Notes: a model not told the origin generated them from the letters alone. A stretch of 64,000 nucleotides of DNA from Tricholoma matsutake (GCA_026075535.2 AP026540.1:9734001-9798000); one strand, 5' to 3'; shown: positions 45,687-58,400, counted from the stretch's first letter. Program-made: numbers and translations.

Positions 45687-47860
45687 GGTTGTAGAAGCAT
45701 GCCCATCGACGTCGGTTATCACCACTTTCTCAAAAGGAACTTCCTGCTCTGATTCATGGTCTTCTTCCATTTGTTGTGAGTCATATGATGCCTCCATCTT
45801 CTCTGAAACAGTTGGTGCTCCAGCATTTTCATCATATCGTGATTGTAACATGTCTTGTGCGTCGCTTGGCAAAATATGCTGCACATGGAAAGGTAACTGA
45901 GACATTTGTCATATTTGTTCAATAACAGCCTCATTTAATTCTATTTCTTTGTACAAAGGATTGTGAGCTTTGAGCCACACCAATGCGCTACGGATATGAT
46001 CTGCTCAAGCGGTCAACAGCTTGGCCTTCTTGTTTAACCATTCTGGTGTCGGAGGGTGAGATCCTATGAACAATATGCACACCGGAGTGACAATGTCTTT
46101 GATTTCAGGTGGCAACTTCTTGGCAACCATTTGAGGTGACTGAGGATAAACGATGACATGTCCACGAAGTCCTCTCTGCATATTAGGTGGCACAATGTCA
46201 TCATTGGTCTCATCTGCTCTCATTTGAATCAGATACAATTTTGCATGGCACAAAGAAATGATACTTTTCTCAATGAACATCAGGTTTTCCAGCTTGGGTG
46301 GACGCTTTCCTAAAAACATGTGATTGGCCAATGCAAACTGTGGCAATTTATTTTGAGTTAACGAACACGAGCAACACTTACATAGCTGAACACAGATTTC
46401 CTCATTCTGTGCACTTATCACACCAGCAGGTTCTAGCATTACGTTGTTATTGATGCCTTTGAAGGAAGGAATTTTGGGTGGAACACAGTCAGGATTGAGG
46501 TAGTGGAAACCAATGGTTTCAGCGTCTGCTTCATGCGCTCTGTCATCCGGTCTTTTCAACAACTCCAAGTTTACACTGCTTGCTGGCAGCACTTCACATT
46601 CATGCACCAAGACAGATTCAGCACAACACACACAGGTTTTTTTCTTGCAATGCTTCACTGGAAGTCTCCTCGTGAAACATTCTCAAGATTTTAGCCTTCA
46701 AACTCTGTGGAACAACTTGCAGCCACTGGTTACATGTCTTGTTCAGATGAGCCTCTCGCATCACATCTTTAGCTCCATGTCGTACTTCCTGATGGGTAGA
46801 TCCTATAGGAACCCTCTTGCCCTTCTGCAATGTACGCGCATGATGGCAAAGCACCTTGTGCAATTTGGAAAGACTTGTGGAAGAATCAAACTCGACACCT
46901 TGTGTTCAAAGCAACACCAATACCCACTTTTCAGGGAATATTGTATGAGACAGCAGTAAGAATGTAAGCTTGAATATCACCACATCGTTACAGCCCTCAC
47001 TCTGCACCACATCTCGTACATCCGAACATGCTTTCATAGTAGGAGCATTCTTTGAACATTCGCCTCGAGTGAAATGGCCAGCTAAAAGGGTTCATACTTC
47101 ATCCGTTGAGCCCAAACACAACAAGCCATGTGCACCTGCTTGGGCTAACAAGTCCATCTTGGTAGTACATTCAAAATGCTTAAAGAAGTTGATAGGTGTC
47201 TCTGTACAGTCTGTGAAAAGCTGAGCGTGCCTCTTTTGCAGTTCACATTTTAGATACTGTTGCTCACCTATGCCACTATAACAATAACCAAGGCCAGCAC
47301 ATATGGTGTGAATCACATTGAGAGGAAAGTCTGGCTTTGATATTAAGTCTAACAACACAGAGGACAGACATTGAGCAACAGTATGAGGCCGATGGTGGCC
47401 TATGATGAGGCGACACTCTTCTCTGTCTGCTTTACCACAGTGCCCATTTAAAATATGATGACACAACATTTGGCGACAAAGCTCAATCGTCATGTTGGAT
47501 TTGATGCCATGTTTATCAAGAATGACCTGTAGGTCACCGATGTCAACACCATGTAAGACAAACAAGGATGACAATGGGTCACAAATCATGTTCATCAAGT
47601 GGTCAATGAACTGATTGTTGTATGCAACTGCAGACAACAGATGCATGTTGTCAGCATTGGTGATGCCTGTTCCAAAATTGACATATGTTCACCAATGCCA
47701 AAAAACAAATGACACACACCTGTTGGACATACATCCATCTGAACACTTTCCACACAAGGCTCAGAAGATCCTGACTGCTCACAAAATCACTTATACTCGT
47801 TGAACCAATCCAGGCCCAGCAGAACATTGTCATCTGCTGAGATTCAGAATGTATGGACAT
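45687..47860 (-). pseudogene. Helitron protein remnant with DUF6570 region
   Basis: Broken minus-strand reading frames that together match the N-terminal portion of mushroom helitron proteins. An upstream piece (47646-47092) precedes 'NKTCNQWLQVVPQSLKAKIL' and 'FHEETSSEALQEKNLCVLC' (46618-46863), then a longer open frame (46658-46005) with 'KLPQFALANHMFLGKRPPKLEN', 'ISLCHAKLYLIQMRADE', 'QRGLRGHVIVYPQSPQ' and 'IVTPVCILFIGSHPPTPEWL', the DUF6570 signature. A last piece ends in 'FEKVVITDVDGHA' where the foldback repeat begins. Rep and helicase parts are absent, and stops and frameshifts occur, so it is a dead fragment. Orientation opposite to the gypsy elements. Confidence 0.78.
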
Positions 47861-48157
47861 GACTAAAACAATGGCCAGAAATGCAGGTTGTCATCATGAC
47901 AGACATGGAATCCAAGTAACAATTGCAGGCATCCAAAAAATGGTGAGGAAAAGAAGACTGCACAAGTTGAGGTTCAAAAAACACAGAAAAAGATTGGTGT
48001 TGGATAAGATGCATCATAGCAATGCATTAACAGATAGACAGGTTCATTTCTGCACAGAGCTGTAGTCATTTTTTCGAGGAACAACGGAACAATGTAGTAG
48101 TGATTCAACGCTGTAGCGATTCCAAGTCTCAGATGGTTTCACCCATGATCACACCAT
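47861..48157. other. Gap between helitron remnant and element B
   Basis: About 300 bp of AT-rich sequence with no recognisable coding or repeat match. It may be the helitron's upstream part or original host DNA. Confidence 0.35.
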
Positions 48158-48678
48158 GTCATTGTGTTTCAGTGCCGGAGTGCACCCCAGGAACCCACTA
48201 CTAAAGTAGCGGGAATTTTACATGGTCCTCGGCAGTGCTGGCAAGTGCTTGGCATATTCAAACTCCCACTCAAATGACTTAATTGTAAGCCTGGGCTTAC
48301 TCATCTATTGACAACTGTTGACATATTGATGAGTATTGACATGGAACTTTGCTATCTTATAAAGATGCATCTAAAAGACACCTTAGATACTTCCTTTTTC
48401 CCCACTTCCACTCTTGTTACAGTGACTCCATGTATCTCAAATTGCTGTCCCTCTTATATATTCCAATCCTACTTCTGTTCTTGATCAATCCTGAGTGTTG
48501 CTCTCCTCTAAAGGAGGTAAGCTTCCACTTTTTTTGAAGTATCAATCGAAAAAGTACACCCTGCCAACTGTCCTTACTGCCTCACAGCCCCCATCTGTCC
48601 ACTCTTTGTTTAATCAAACTGTCTCGCAAACTCTCTGTCCTGATTCCCACATGAGTGTCTGCATGTTTGGGACACACC
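48158..48678 (+). repeat. Probable 5' LTR and leader of element B
   Basis: Non-coding sequence directly upstream of the B gag ATG, beginning near TGTCATTGTG. It contains a TATAAAG-type box near 48357 and CT-rich stretches. With the 3' LTR lost, neither border nor target duplication can be verified. Confidence 0.35.
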
Positions 48679-48787
48679 ATGTCGTCTGCTCCTAGCACCC
48701 CCACCATACATCCAGATGCTTCGTCATTAGGAACCGCTTCTGCTCCTTCTCTTTCCCCCATACCTGGTTCTCCATTGACACCTCTGG

Positions 48788-49189
48788 TGTTAGGAAACCA
48801 CCCCATTACCTAATAAAATTTCATTTTCATTTTATTATGTCAAATTACGCTACATGACGCCAAATTATGCTACACTTTGATAGTGTGAGAATTTTATTTT
48901 GCATGCATCAATATGTACGCGCATGTGCAAATGCGTTGGTAACAACAATGTACAATATATGTAACATAGTATATAAACCCTAAATATATGCCTAGGGGAC
49001 CCCAGTTGTGTTCTCTTAGGTATTCCACCTACGTTTTTGGTGTGAAAGGCCTATCTCAACAAACTCACCTATTAATAACCCCTTGCATCAAAACCATCAG
49101 TTCCCCCATCATGAGCGCGGATCCTGCCCCCTTCTTGTAGAGAGAACCCACATGGTCTTAGCTAGCAGATAGTGGGTGTCGCCCTAACA
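48788..49189 (+). repeat. 5' LTR of element A
   Basis: 402 bp; begins TGTTAG, ends CTAACA. Contains a TATATAA-like box near 48970 and CCTAAATATATGCC. Preceded by the pentamer TCTGG. Confidence 0.93.
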
Positions 49190-49686
49190 GAAGAACACAA
49201 CTTCCCATATCAGTGCGCTTTCTCTTACTTGCACATACATCATTGTTTCACTGCGCCACATCCGATTACTCATCCTTTCAGCATGAGCCAGAAGTACTTG
49301 TATATATGTAATCTACCTTTTCTTTTGTAAGCCGACGCCAGGCCTCATCTTACATTGCGACTGCCAGTGATCGAGAGGCAGCGCTCATCATTAGGACAGC
49401 TGCAACCAGACAACCAATCGGATCTGGTTTAGTTATGATTTACATCACTCTATTCGGACGACTATTTTAGTTACAAGCTGAATTCAGTGTTATCTCCGAG
49501 ATCAGGCACTGTTGGAAGGGTTTTTGATCCGAAGTGTCAAAATAGGTGCCTGACAAATGATGAACGATTGACGAATGATTGACAAACAATTGATGAACCA
49601 TCACATGACCTGTAAACATTTGGAGAGGTCTTGAAGAAAAAATTTTGAATTTGTTGAAGAAGTGATTCATCACAGATTCTACAATT

Positions 49687-50784
49687 ATGTCCAAACCTTC
49701 AACTTCTAATCCTGGCCCTAATCCTGTTCCCACACCAGCACTAGAGACAAAAATTGATGTGCTCACAGCGCAAATGTCTCAATTAGTGTCAGTGTTGGCA
49801 GCATCACAGCCCAGACAAGTGGAAGTACAGCCAGAGATGACAGGAGAAAGAGATGATGAGATGGAGGAGATGGTGGAGTGGATATCACAGGAGGATGAGA
49901 CGGCAGAGAAATCCAGAAATGGAAAAGCGCGCTTACCTAAGTACGCGCCCCTGCAAATCTTTGATGGTACCATGGAGAATACAAAATCCTTCATCAGCTC
50001 TATAGTATTGTACATCCATGGGAGGAAGCCAGAGTTTCATACAGCCGAGTCTAGGATTATGTTTGCTCTCTCATACATTCAGGGGGGGAAAGCACAGTTC
50101 TGGAGAAATGAGGCTATTAATCAAATTGCCATGGGAAATAAACCATTTGCAACCTTCAAGGAATTTCTGGAGAGATTGGAGGCACAGTTTGGAGACCCTA
50201 ATCCAAAGGCGACAGCCAATGCTAAATTAAAGACCATGCGCCAAGGTTCCTTAATGGTGGATGAATTTATTTTGCAGTTCAAAGCAGAAGCTTCGCAAAT
50301 GGACATGGGAGAAGCTGCATTGGTAGAGTTCTTGAAAGCAGGATTAAATCCCTCTTTGTTCAAATCTATCTATCGACTACCTTCTATGCCAGAGAAGTTG
50401 GACGAGTGGTATAATTGGGCAATGCACCTTGACTGGCAATATCGGCAGGAACAGGCGGAGTCAAAGTTGATGTATGGAAGTAGTAAATTTGGAAAGTCAT
50501 CAGGAGGAAAGTCCAAGAAAGGAAAGGCACCTCAGGCGCAAGCTCCAAGGGCACAGCCACCAGCCATGGCAGTGACACCTATAGTTACAGAGTCAGCAGC
50601 ACCAGCAGAGGCAATGGAGGTTGATCAAGCAGGGAGACAAGCCCCACTTAAATGTTTTAACTGTGGGCAGTTAGGACACATTTCTAGGAATTGTAGGCAG
50701 AAAAGAAAGATAAGGGAAGCTACAATTGAGGAAGTGAAGCTGGAGGAAGGCAAGCAGAAGAATTTTGTGGAAGAGTCCCAGTGA
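49687..50784 (+). CDS. Element A gag (nucleocapsid-containing)
   Basis: Uninterrupted 365-codon frame. 'LQIFDGTMENTKSFISSIVLYI', 'IMFALSYIQGGKAQFWRNEA', 'EFLERLEAQFGDPNPKATA' match the retrotransposon gag capsid domain. A zinc knuckle CFNCGQLGHISRNC lies near residue 327 (50650-50700), preceded by a Lys/Gly/Ala/Pro-rich linker. The stop at 50782 overlaps the pol frame by -1, so Pol was made by frameshifting or reinitiation. Only the gag of this element is intact. Confidence 0.9.
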   Translation: MSKPSTSNPGPNPVPTPALETKIDVLTAQMSQLVSVLAASQPRQVEVQPEMTGERDDEMEEMVEWISQEDETAEKSRNGKARLPKYAPLQIFDGTMENTKSFISSIVLYIHGRKPEFHTAESRIMFALSYIQGGKAQFWRNEAINQIAMGNKPFATFKEFLERLEAQFGDPNPKATANAKLKTMRQGSLMVDEFILQFKAEASQMDMGEAALVEFLKAGLNPSLFKSIYRLPSMPEKLDEWYNWAMHLDWQYRQEQAESKLMYGSSKFGKSSGGKSKKGKAPQAQAPRAQPPAMAVTPIVTESAAPAEAMEVDQAGRQAPLKCFNCGQLGHISRNCRQKRKIREATIEEVKLEEGKQKNFVEESQ

Positions 50785-53700
50785 AGGTTTCCCCATTGGT
50801 GACCCAGAATCGTTACAATGTATTAGTATCTGAGGAAACCCAGAGCAAATCAGAAAAGGAAATCGAGGAGGAGTATAACCGTTCTGAATCACGTGATGAA
50901 AAGGAGTACAACTGTTGTCAATCATGTGACAATTTTCATGCATCATTTCCGAAAACCCCTAAATTCTTTATTTGCTCTGTGCGAATAGAACCCAAAATCA
51001 CCTTGACTGTGGGACTGAAGACAGTGGACACACATGCAGCTATTGATGTGGAAGCGTTGCTTGATAGTGGTGCTACAGGATTATTTATTAATCAGTCCTT
51101 AATTACTGGAAATTGTAAGGGGACTAGGGAGGTGCCCTGTGTGTTTTTCCTATTTTTTATGTTCGTCCTATATTTTTCCCCACCTCATTTCCTTCTATTC
51201 TTCATTTTCTATGATTTTTCCAGATTTTATTACTAATTTTCCCTTGCTATCATGTTTGTACATGTTGACACTTTTATATTTAGAGGTGGAGTACCCCTTC
51301 CGACACATACCCCTTGGTATGATGTCATTCGGCGGCCTTGATCCGCCTATCTCTGCCTTTTTCTATTTTTAGGTTATATTTGATTTTTGTCGTCTTCACA
51401 TATACTGGGCATCAGCAAGGGGATCCTTAGAGTTTTCTCTTCAGATTTCCCTTTGCTAGGTGCGCCCCCAATCCCTGTATTATGTAGCATAATTTTAACT
51501 TCGGATTTCCCTTTGCTAGAGGCTGAGGTTGCCCTTATAGAAATGGTATTAACACATGCAAGCTGGCACAACCTATAATGGTGTACAATATTGACAGAAC
51601 AGTCAATTGTGGAGGAACTATCAAGGAGGAGGTGACTATGGTACTAAAGTATCAGGAGCATCAGGAGCGAGCCATATTTGAAGTGTACAATCTTGGGAAA
51701 ACCAATCTAATAATAGGATGTCTGTGGTTACAGAAGCATAATCCCGAAATTGATTGGAAAACTGGGAAAGTACAGAAGATGAAGAAGGAAAAAAGGAAAA
51801 AGAAAGAGAAAGAAAGTCCAAGGAAGTACTCTGTTACGATGGAGGATGTGGAGGATGAGGAAATGCCAAATGAGGAAGTTCCAATCATGATCGAGAAAGA
51901 AGAGCAGAAGCAAACCTTTAGAACAATTCATGGAGGACAGTTGTGGGACAAGAATATTGTGAAGGTGGAGAAGCCAGTGGAGGAATGGGTGCCAAAAGTG
52001 TATCATATACATCTGTCAGTGTTCCAGAAGAAGGAGTCTGAGCAAATGCCAGTGCGGAAGCCATGGGATCATGCGATTGAGATGAAGCCAGGGTTTGTGC
52101 TGAAGAAGTCAAAGGTATATCCATTATCTCCGATGGAACAAGAAGAAGTGGATGCATTCCTGAAGGAGCAATTGCATAAAGGATACATACGACCTTCGAA
52201 ATCACCGCAGACGTCACCAATATTCTTCATGCCAAAGAAAGACCAAAGGAAGAGGATGTGTACAGATTATAGGTATCTGAATGAGTGGACAGTGAAGAAT
52301 GTGTACCCCCTGCCATTGATTTCAGAAATAATTGACAAGGTGGGAAAAGCCAAGGTCTTTACAAAATTGGATTTACAATGGGGATACAACAATGTACAAA
52401 TAAAGAAAGGAGATGAGTGGAAGGCCACATTTGCTGCGCGTTGAGGATCCTTCGAGCTGTTTGTCATGTTTTTTGGGATGACTAATAGTCCCCCAACCTT
52501 TCAAAATATGATGAACAACATTTTCAAGGACATAATAGACAAAGGCATGGTAATAATATTTATTGATGACATTCTGATATTCATGGAGGATGAAGAAAAT
52601 CATGAGGTGATAGTACAGGAGGTGTTATGGAGGTTGGCAGAGAATGATCTATTTTTGAAACCAGAGAAGTATGTGTTTGGGGCAAGCGAGATTGAGTTCC
52701 TAGGATTATTGATTGGCTCTGACGGGATCAAAATGGATCTGATTAAGGTACAGGCAATCACAGATTGGCCTGTGCCCACCCGTGTCAAGGAGGTTCAAGC
52801 CTTCTTAGGACTCGCAAATTATTATCGTCACTTTGTGCACAATTTTTCTAAAATTGCCACACCCTTACATAACCTTATGCAAAAGGGAGTAGTGTGGATG
52901 TGGGGAGAGCAGCAGCAGACAGCATTTGAGGAGTTGAAGAGGAAGTTTGTGGAGGGACCAATATTAGCCCCAGTAGATTTCACACACCCTTTGTGAGTGG
53001 AATCCAATGCATCCAATTTTGCTACTGGAGCGGTATTATCAATGCTGTGCGAAGATGACAAATGGTATCCTTGTGCATACTTGTCAAAAGGGTTGAATGA
53101 TGTGGAAAGGAATTATGATGTGCATGACAAAGAAATGTTGGGGATAATATGAGCATTGGAGGTGTGGAGGCATTATTTGGAGGGATGTACGCATGAGATT
53201 GAGATCTGGATGTATCATCAAAATCTGCAATACTTCATGTCTGCTAAAAAGCTTAATCACAGGCAAGCGCGTTGGGCACTATTCCTATTGCATTTCAATT
53301 TTCACTTGGTCCACAAAGCAGGAAGCTTAATGAGGAAAGCAGATGCATTATCCAGACATATTGATCATAAAAGGGGGTGGAGGAGGACAATAAGAATGTT
53401 ACCTTACTCAAACCCAAATACTTTTGTATTTGTGCTATGCATCAAGGGCATCTATTAATAGATAGCTCAGAAATGGAAATGTTGTCTAAAATTAGACAAT
53501 GTTCAGAAATGGACAATGAAGTAGTGGAAGCCATGAAAGCTCTGAAGGGAGAGAAGAAAGGTAATATCAAAGGAGATGAATGGGCTGAGGAACAAGGGTT
53601 GGTGTTGTTTTGAGGAAAAGTGTATGTACCGAAGGATCAGGATTTGCGAAGGGAGATCATCTGGTTACATCACAATACACTGATTGCCGGACACCCAGGA

Positions 53701-54870
53701 AGATGGAAGACATTGGAATTAGTAGTGAGAAATTATTGGTGGCCTGGAATTTCAAAGTATGTGTTGGGGTATGTGGATGGATGTGATACATGCATGAGGG
53801 GGAAGAAATTTCCAGAAAAACCTGCAGGAAAATTAATGCTGAACCCTATACCTAAAGCGCCGTGGTGAGATATATCTGTGGATTTTATTACCGGATTACC
53901 TGAGGCTCAAGGGTACGATGCAATATTTGTAGTATGCGACCGCTTCACAAAGGAGGTCCATATTATTCCTACTACTACAGAAACCTCATCATTGGGCTTG
54001 GCGCGCCTCTATCTAAATCAGGTATGGCAGTTACATGGGTTACCCAATACTGTTATCTCCAATCGTGGACCACAATTTGCTTCCGTGTTTATGTGAGAAC
54101 TAAACAACATATTGGGAATTCAAACTAAATTATCTATGGCATATCACCTGCAGACTGATGGGCAGACAGAGAGAATGAACCAGGAGTTGGAGCAGTACCT
54201 ACGTATGTTTGTCAACTACCGACAAACCGACTGGCCCGAATGGCTGGCAATTGCTGAATTTTCCCACAATAACAACTTCCATTTGGCTACTCGTATGTCA
54301 CCCCTTTTCGCAAATTATGGATATCATCCTCGCATGGGAGTAGAACCCAGAAGGGAAGTCAAAGTACAGTCAGTAGAAGATTTTGTATCTAAGATGCAAA
54401 AGGTACAAGAAGAAGCAGAGGTGGCATTGAAGAAAGCACATGATGACATGATGTGACACGCAGATCATACTCGAGCACACGCTCCAGAGTACAAAGTTGG
54501 TGACTTGGTATGGCTAAGTACCAAGGACCTGAATATTCCATGACCTTTGAGGAAACTTATGGAGAAACAAGTTGGCCCATATGTGATCTCTAAAGTGATC
54601 TCGCCTAATGCGGTAGTGCTAAAATTACCCCAATCATTCAAGATTGATCCTGAGATTAACATATCCTGCCTATGCCCTTACCACCCACCCACTATTCCTG
54701 GCCAACAAACTACTCTGCAACCTCTGATAATAGTAGAAGGTGCTCCAGAATACATAGTTGAAGAAATTCTAGACTCACGTCTTCGATGGAACAAATTGGA
54801 GTTTTTAATAAAGTGGAAAAACTACACCGACAAAAATAATTCATGGGAACCTGAAGAGAATTGTAAGTGA
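50781..54870 (+). pseudogene. Element A pol with chromodomain, decayed
   Basis: Protease 'EALLDSGATGLFINQ' is split by the solo LTR (51114-51539); taking out the LTR and one GAAAT copy restores the frame. RT: '[21 protein letters not shown]', 'FIDDILIF' (catalytic pair intact). RNase H first acidic residue reads Asn in 'VESNASNFATGAVLS'. Integrase: 'LHHNTLIAGHPGRWKTLEL', 'CDTCMRGKKFP', 'SVDFITGLPEAQGYDAIF', 'VISNRGPQFAS' (usual Asp is Asn), 'DGQTERMNQELEQ'. C-terminal chromodomain 'YIVEEILDSRLRWNKLEFLIK' and 'WKNYTDKNNSWEPEENC'. Nine stops (52442, 52994, 53150, 53611, 53866, 54094, 54454, 54541, 54868), all TGA, and one frameshift at a G run near 53371. Non-functional. Confidence 0.9.
51114..51539 (+). 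mobile_element. Solo LTR, family C, inside element A
   Basis: 426 bp, begins TGTAAGGGG and ends CCCTTATA, flanked by GAAAT at 51109-51113 and 51540-51544. It interrupts the protease coding region of A. The same 426-bp sequence is the LTR at 62843-63268. About 15 differences between the copies, so a related but not identical insertion. A single LTR with a target duplication implies insertion of a full element and loss by LTR-LTR recombination. Confidence 0.93.
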
Positions 54871-55034
54871 GCGCGTAACGTGATCGCCCAATTCTTTAAA
54901 CATAATCCGAATGCTCCACATCGCATTGCAAGAATGGTGTATGAGGGGATGAAATTCCGGCCTTACCAAAATTTCACAGAAGGGACAAATGTAATATTTT
55001 CTTGCCTGGAAGTCAAGGCATAAAAGGGGGGTAA

Positions 55035-55436
55035 TATTAGGAAACCACCCCATTACCTAATAAAATTTCATTTTTATTTTATTATGTTGAATTACGCTAC
55101 ATGACGCCAAATTATGCTACACTTTGATAGCGTGAGAATTTTATTTCGCACACATCAATATGTACGTGCATGTGCGAATGCATCGGTAACAACAATGTAC
55201 AATATATGTAACATAGTATATAAACCCTAAATATATGCCTAGGGGACCCCAGTTGTGTTCTCTCAGGTATTCCACCTACGTTTTTGGTGTGAAAGGCCTA
55301 TCTCAACAAACTCACCTATTAATAACCCCTCACATCAAAACCATCAGTTCCCCCATCACGAGTGCGGATCCCACCCCCTTCTTGTAGAGAGAACCCGCAC
55401 GGTCTTAGCTAGCAGATAGTGGGTGTCGCCCTAACA
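55035..55436 (+). repeat. 3' LTR of element A
   Basis: 402 bp, collinear with 48788-49189 at a constant offset of 6247. Followed by TCTGG (55437-55441). First dinucleotide is TA rather than TG. Confidence 0.93.
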
Positions 55437-58400
55437 TCTGGTAGACAATAACTCACCGAACATGCATACACCAAACCTTTTTCCTCTGCATACACCCCCG
55501 ATTGTCCCTCCTGTTCCAATCCAAGGATCCCCTGCTGCTTCTGACTCTGCATCTTCATCTGACTTTGAATCCCCTGCACTGTATTCATGACTTCCCATGT
55601 CCTACACACTGAATCAAATAGTGGCCATTGAGCATGCACACCAGTTGAAATCACCAGTACTAACTGTGGGTGAGATTGATGCTCAGGTTATGTGGGATTT
55701 CAAAGGATGCTGCGTGAATTACTTTAACAAAAAAGAAATCAAGGACGCTGATCAAGTTTGTAAGATTCTGGGGGCCTTCTGGGACCCTCGCATTTGGACC
55801 TGGGTTGGTGGTGACCGCAACAGGATTCAAGCGCTGTCCTTCACAGACTTTATGGCTGAACTGCACAGTAACTACTTAGATCCTGATTGGGTCCCCATCA
55901 TCCATCGCCACATTCTCTCTGCTGCTATGAAACCAAATGAGTCCTTCTGGGACTGGTTCTCTTACATTCAATCACTCAATGCTATCATCACTAAGACCCC
56001 TTCATTTTTTTTGGATTCTGCCCTACATGATAGGCTGGAAGCTGGGTTGGACCCTGAGCTCACCCGGTGTTGCACAGCAGGTAATCTTAGTGCTGCACTG
56101 AAATTATGACCTTGGGCGTTAGAAGTCAAATGCATAGATGAAAACCGCTGGGCAGACCTGAAGTGAGCTTGAGAGGAGGCTGAATTGGTCTTCAATCGTT
56201 GTGAGGATTCTAACAAGTGACATCGGCAAAATGGAAATGAAAACATTTCGTCCAGCTGCAATAATGTTCCCACCAATGAGACAGTTAATGCCATCAACAA
56301 CACCGTTTGCCACTTAGCTGCTCTCACCACCAAAGAGCATGAGATGCTTGATGCAAACAATGGCTGTCATAAATGTTGACGTTTGAATGTCAATCATATC
56401 TCCACTACCTGTCCTTATGGATTCCCTGATGCTACAACTTACATTGGTCTGATTGATCACTTGACCACCCCACCACTCGCCCTCATAACCTTGATGACCA
56501 TGAACAGTAATGCAACACCTACTACAGCAGTGAACACAATGAAAGCAAAAGCAGCAACACGACCGGTAACTGCTCTAGGCTCATGGGCAGATGAAACTGC
56601 TGCAAGTTTTCCATCATCATCTTCCGTCCTTGGGAATGCAGCCAGCAAAGATGAAGATGAAAGCTTTGAGGTGAGTGCCCCCTTCCATATGCATCATCTG
56701 TGGTGGCGAGGGGCTGTTACAGGCCCTGCTGTTGTCAATCCAATTACCGTCTCCATGTTGCTTGACAGTGTTGCTCACATCATGCTCATCCACACAGACT
56801 TAGTGGATCGACTGAGGTTACGTTGCCACCCTCTGCCTGTACCTGAAATAATTGATGTTGCCTTGCCAAACACTGCAGAAAATATGAAGACTACCCTTAC
56901 AGAATGGGTTAAACTGTGTGTATATTCACTAGATAGACTATGGACTGCAAAAACTGTTAGAGCACTTGTCTCCCCGCAATTATGTACTTCTGTAATCCTC
57001 GGCTTACCATTTCTAAAGCATAACAATATTGTAACTGATCACACTGCACGTACTTGTATAGATAAAAATAAAGATTACGACTTAATGAACCCCCGACTGT
57101 TGCCTGCATTGAAACAAAACAAACTGAAGCTGAAAGACCAACTGAAACAAACCAGAAATGACTGAAAATTACTACTGGCAGAACTGAAGTACATACTAAG
57201 TCAACACTTGCAACACATGACCTTTGAAACATTGAAACCAATAGATGTCATGAGAGCAATCCACACACAGGTTGAAATGTTGACACACATTGTGGCACTG
57301 ATGCAACATGAAGACAACTTAAAGGAAGAATTCTGTGACATTTTTGAACCTATACCACACGCAGACCAACTGCCAACTGACATTCAAGTGCATATTAAAC
57401 TTAAAAATGCTGAACAAGTTATTAAAACTAGGACTTACCAATGCCCTCAAAAATTCCGTGAGGCCTGGGGAATCCTAATTCAGAAACATCTTGTTGCAGG
57501 ACACATTCAGCCATCATCTTCACCTTATGCATCTCCAGCATTTATCATACCAAAGGCAGACAGATTGGTGCTTCCACGATGGGTGAATGACTACAGACAG
57601 CTAAATACAAATACGATCATGGACACACATCCACCACTGCAGGTCAATGATATCTTAGTGGACTGTGCGAAGGGATCAATCTGGTTGACAATTGATATGA
57701 CAGACAGTTTCTTTCAAACCAGGATGCATCTGGATGATGTCCCACTGACTGTGGTTACTACACCATTTGGATTATATGAATGGCTCATCATGCCTATGGG
57801 CCTGCAGAATGCACCAGCGATCCATCAATGAAGGGTATCAATTGCCTTGTGAGAATACATCGGCAAAATATGCCACATTTTACCTCAACGATATTGTAAT
57901 CTGGTCTAACAGCATCGAGGAGCATCACTGTAACATCAGGTTAATTCTTACAGCACTGAGAGCAGCACAGCTCTATTGCAATCCCAAGAAAACGAAACTA
58001 TACTGCATGCAAATTAATTTCCTAGGTCATACCATATCACAAAAAGGTATTGAGGCTGATTCCAAAAAGGCTGACAAAATTCAATCCTGGCCTTGTCCAT
58101 GCTTGGCTATGGACGTTAGAAGGTTTTTAGGTTTAGTCCACTATTTGGCTACATTCCTACTGAACCTTGCCATGCACACAGCAATACTGACACCTTTAAC
58201 AACAAAAGAAGGGAACCGTAACTTTCCACCTTGGACATTGGAACATCAATTTGCATTCAAAGCGATTAAAGCAATCGTGGTGAGTCATGACTGTCTAACA
58301 ACTATTGACCACAATGATCCAGATCAATGGATATTTATAACAACAGATGCTAGCAAACATTGCTCAGGTGCAGTACTGTCCTTTGGAAAGAGCTGGGAAA

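Larger units (their letters stand above)
48788..55436 (+). mobile_element. Ty3/gypsy chromovirus, element A (nested in B)
   Basis: 6649-bp LTR retrotransposon inserted in the gag of element B. LTRs 48788-49189 and 55035-55436, each 402 bp, with TGTTAG...CTAACA ends (3' copy starts TATTAG). Target duplication TCTGG at 48783-48787 and 55437-55441. Polypurine tract AAAAGGGGGG at 55022-55031. Order gag, protease, RT, RNase H, integrase, chromodomain is Ty3/gypsy (chromovirus). It contains a solo LTR of family C. About 21 differences between the two LTRs by eye, all transitions. Confidence 0.93.

Noticed and set aside
47853..48065. Small Lys/Arg-rich plus-strand ORF between the helitron remnant and element B
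   Set aside because: No homology that I recognise, AT-rich DNA, no continuation.
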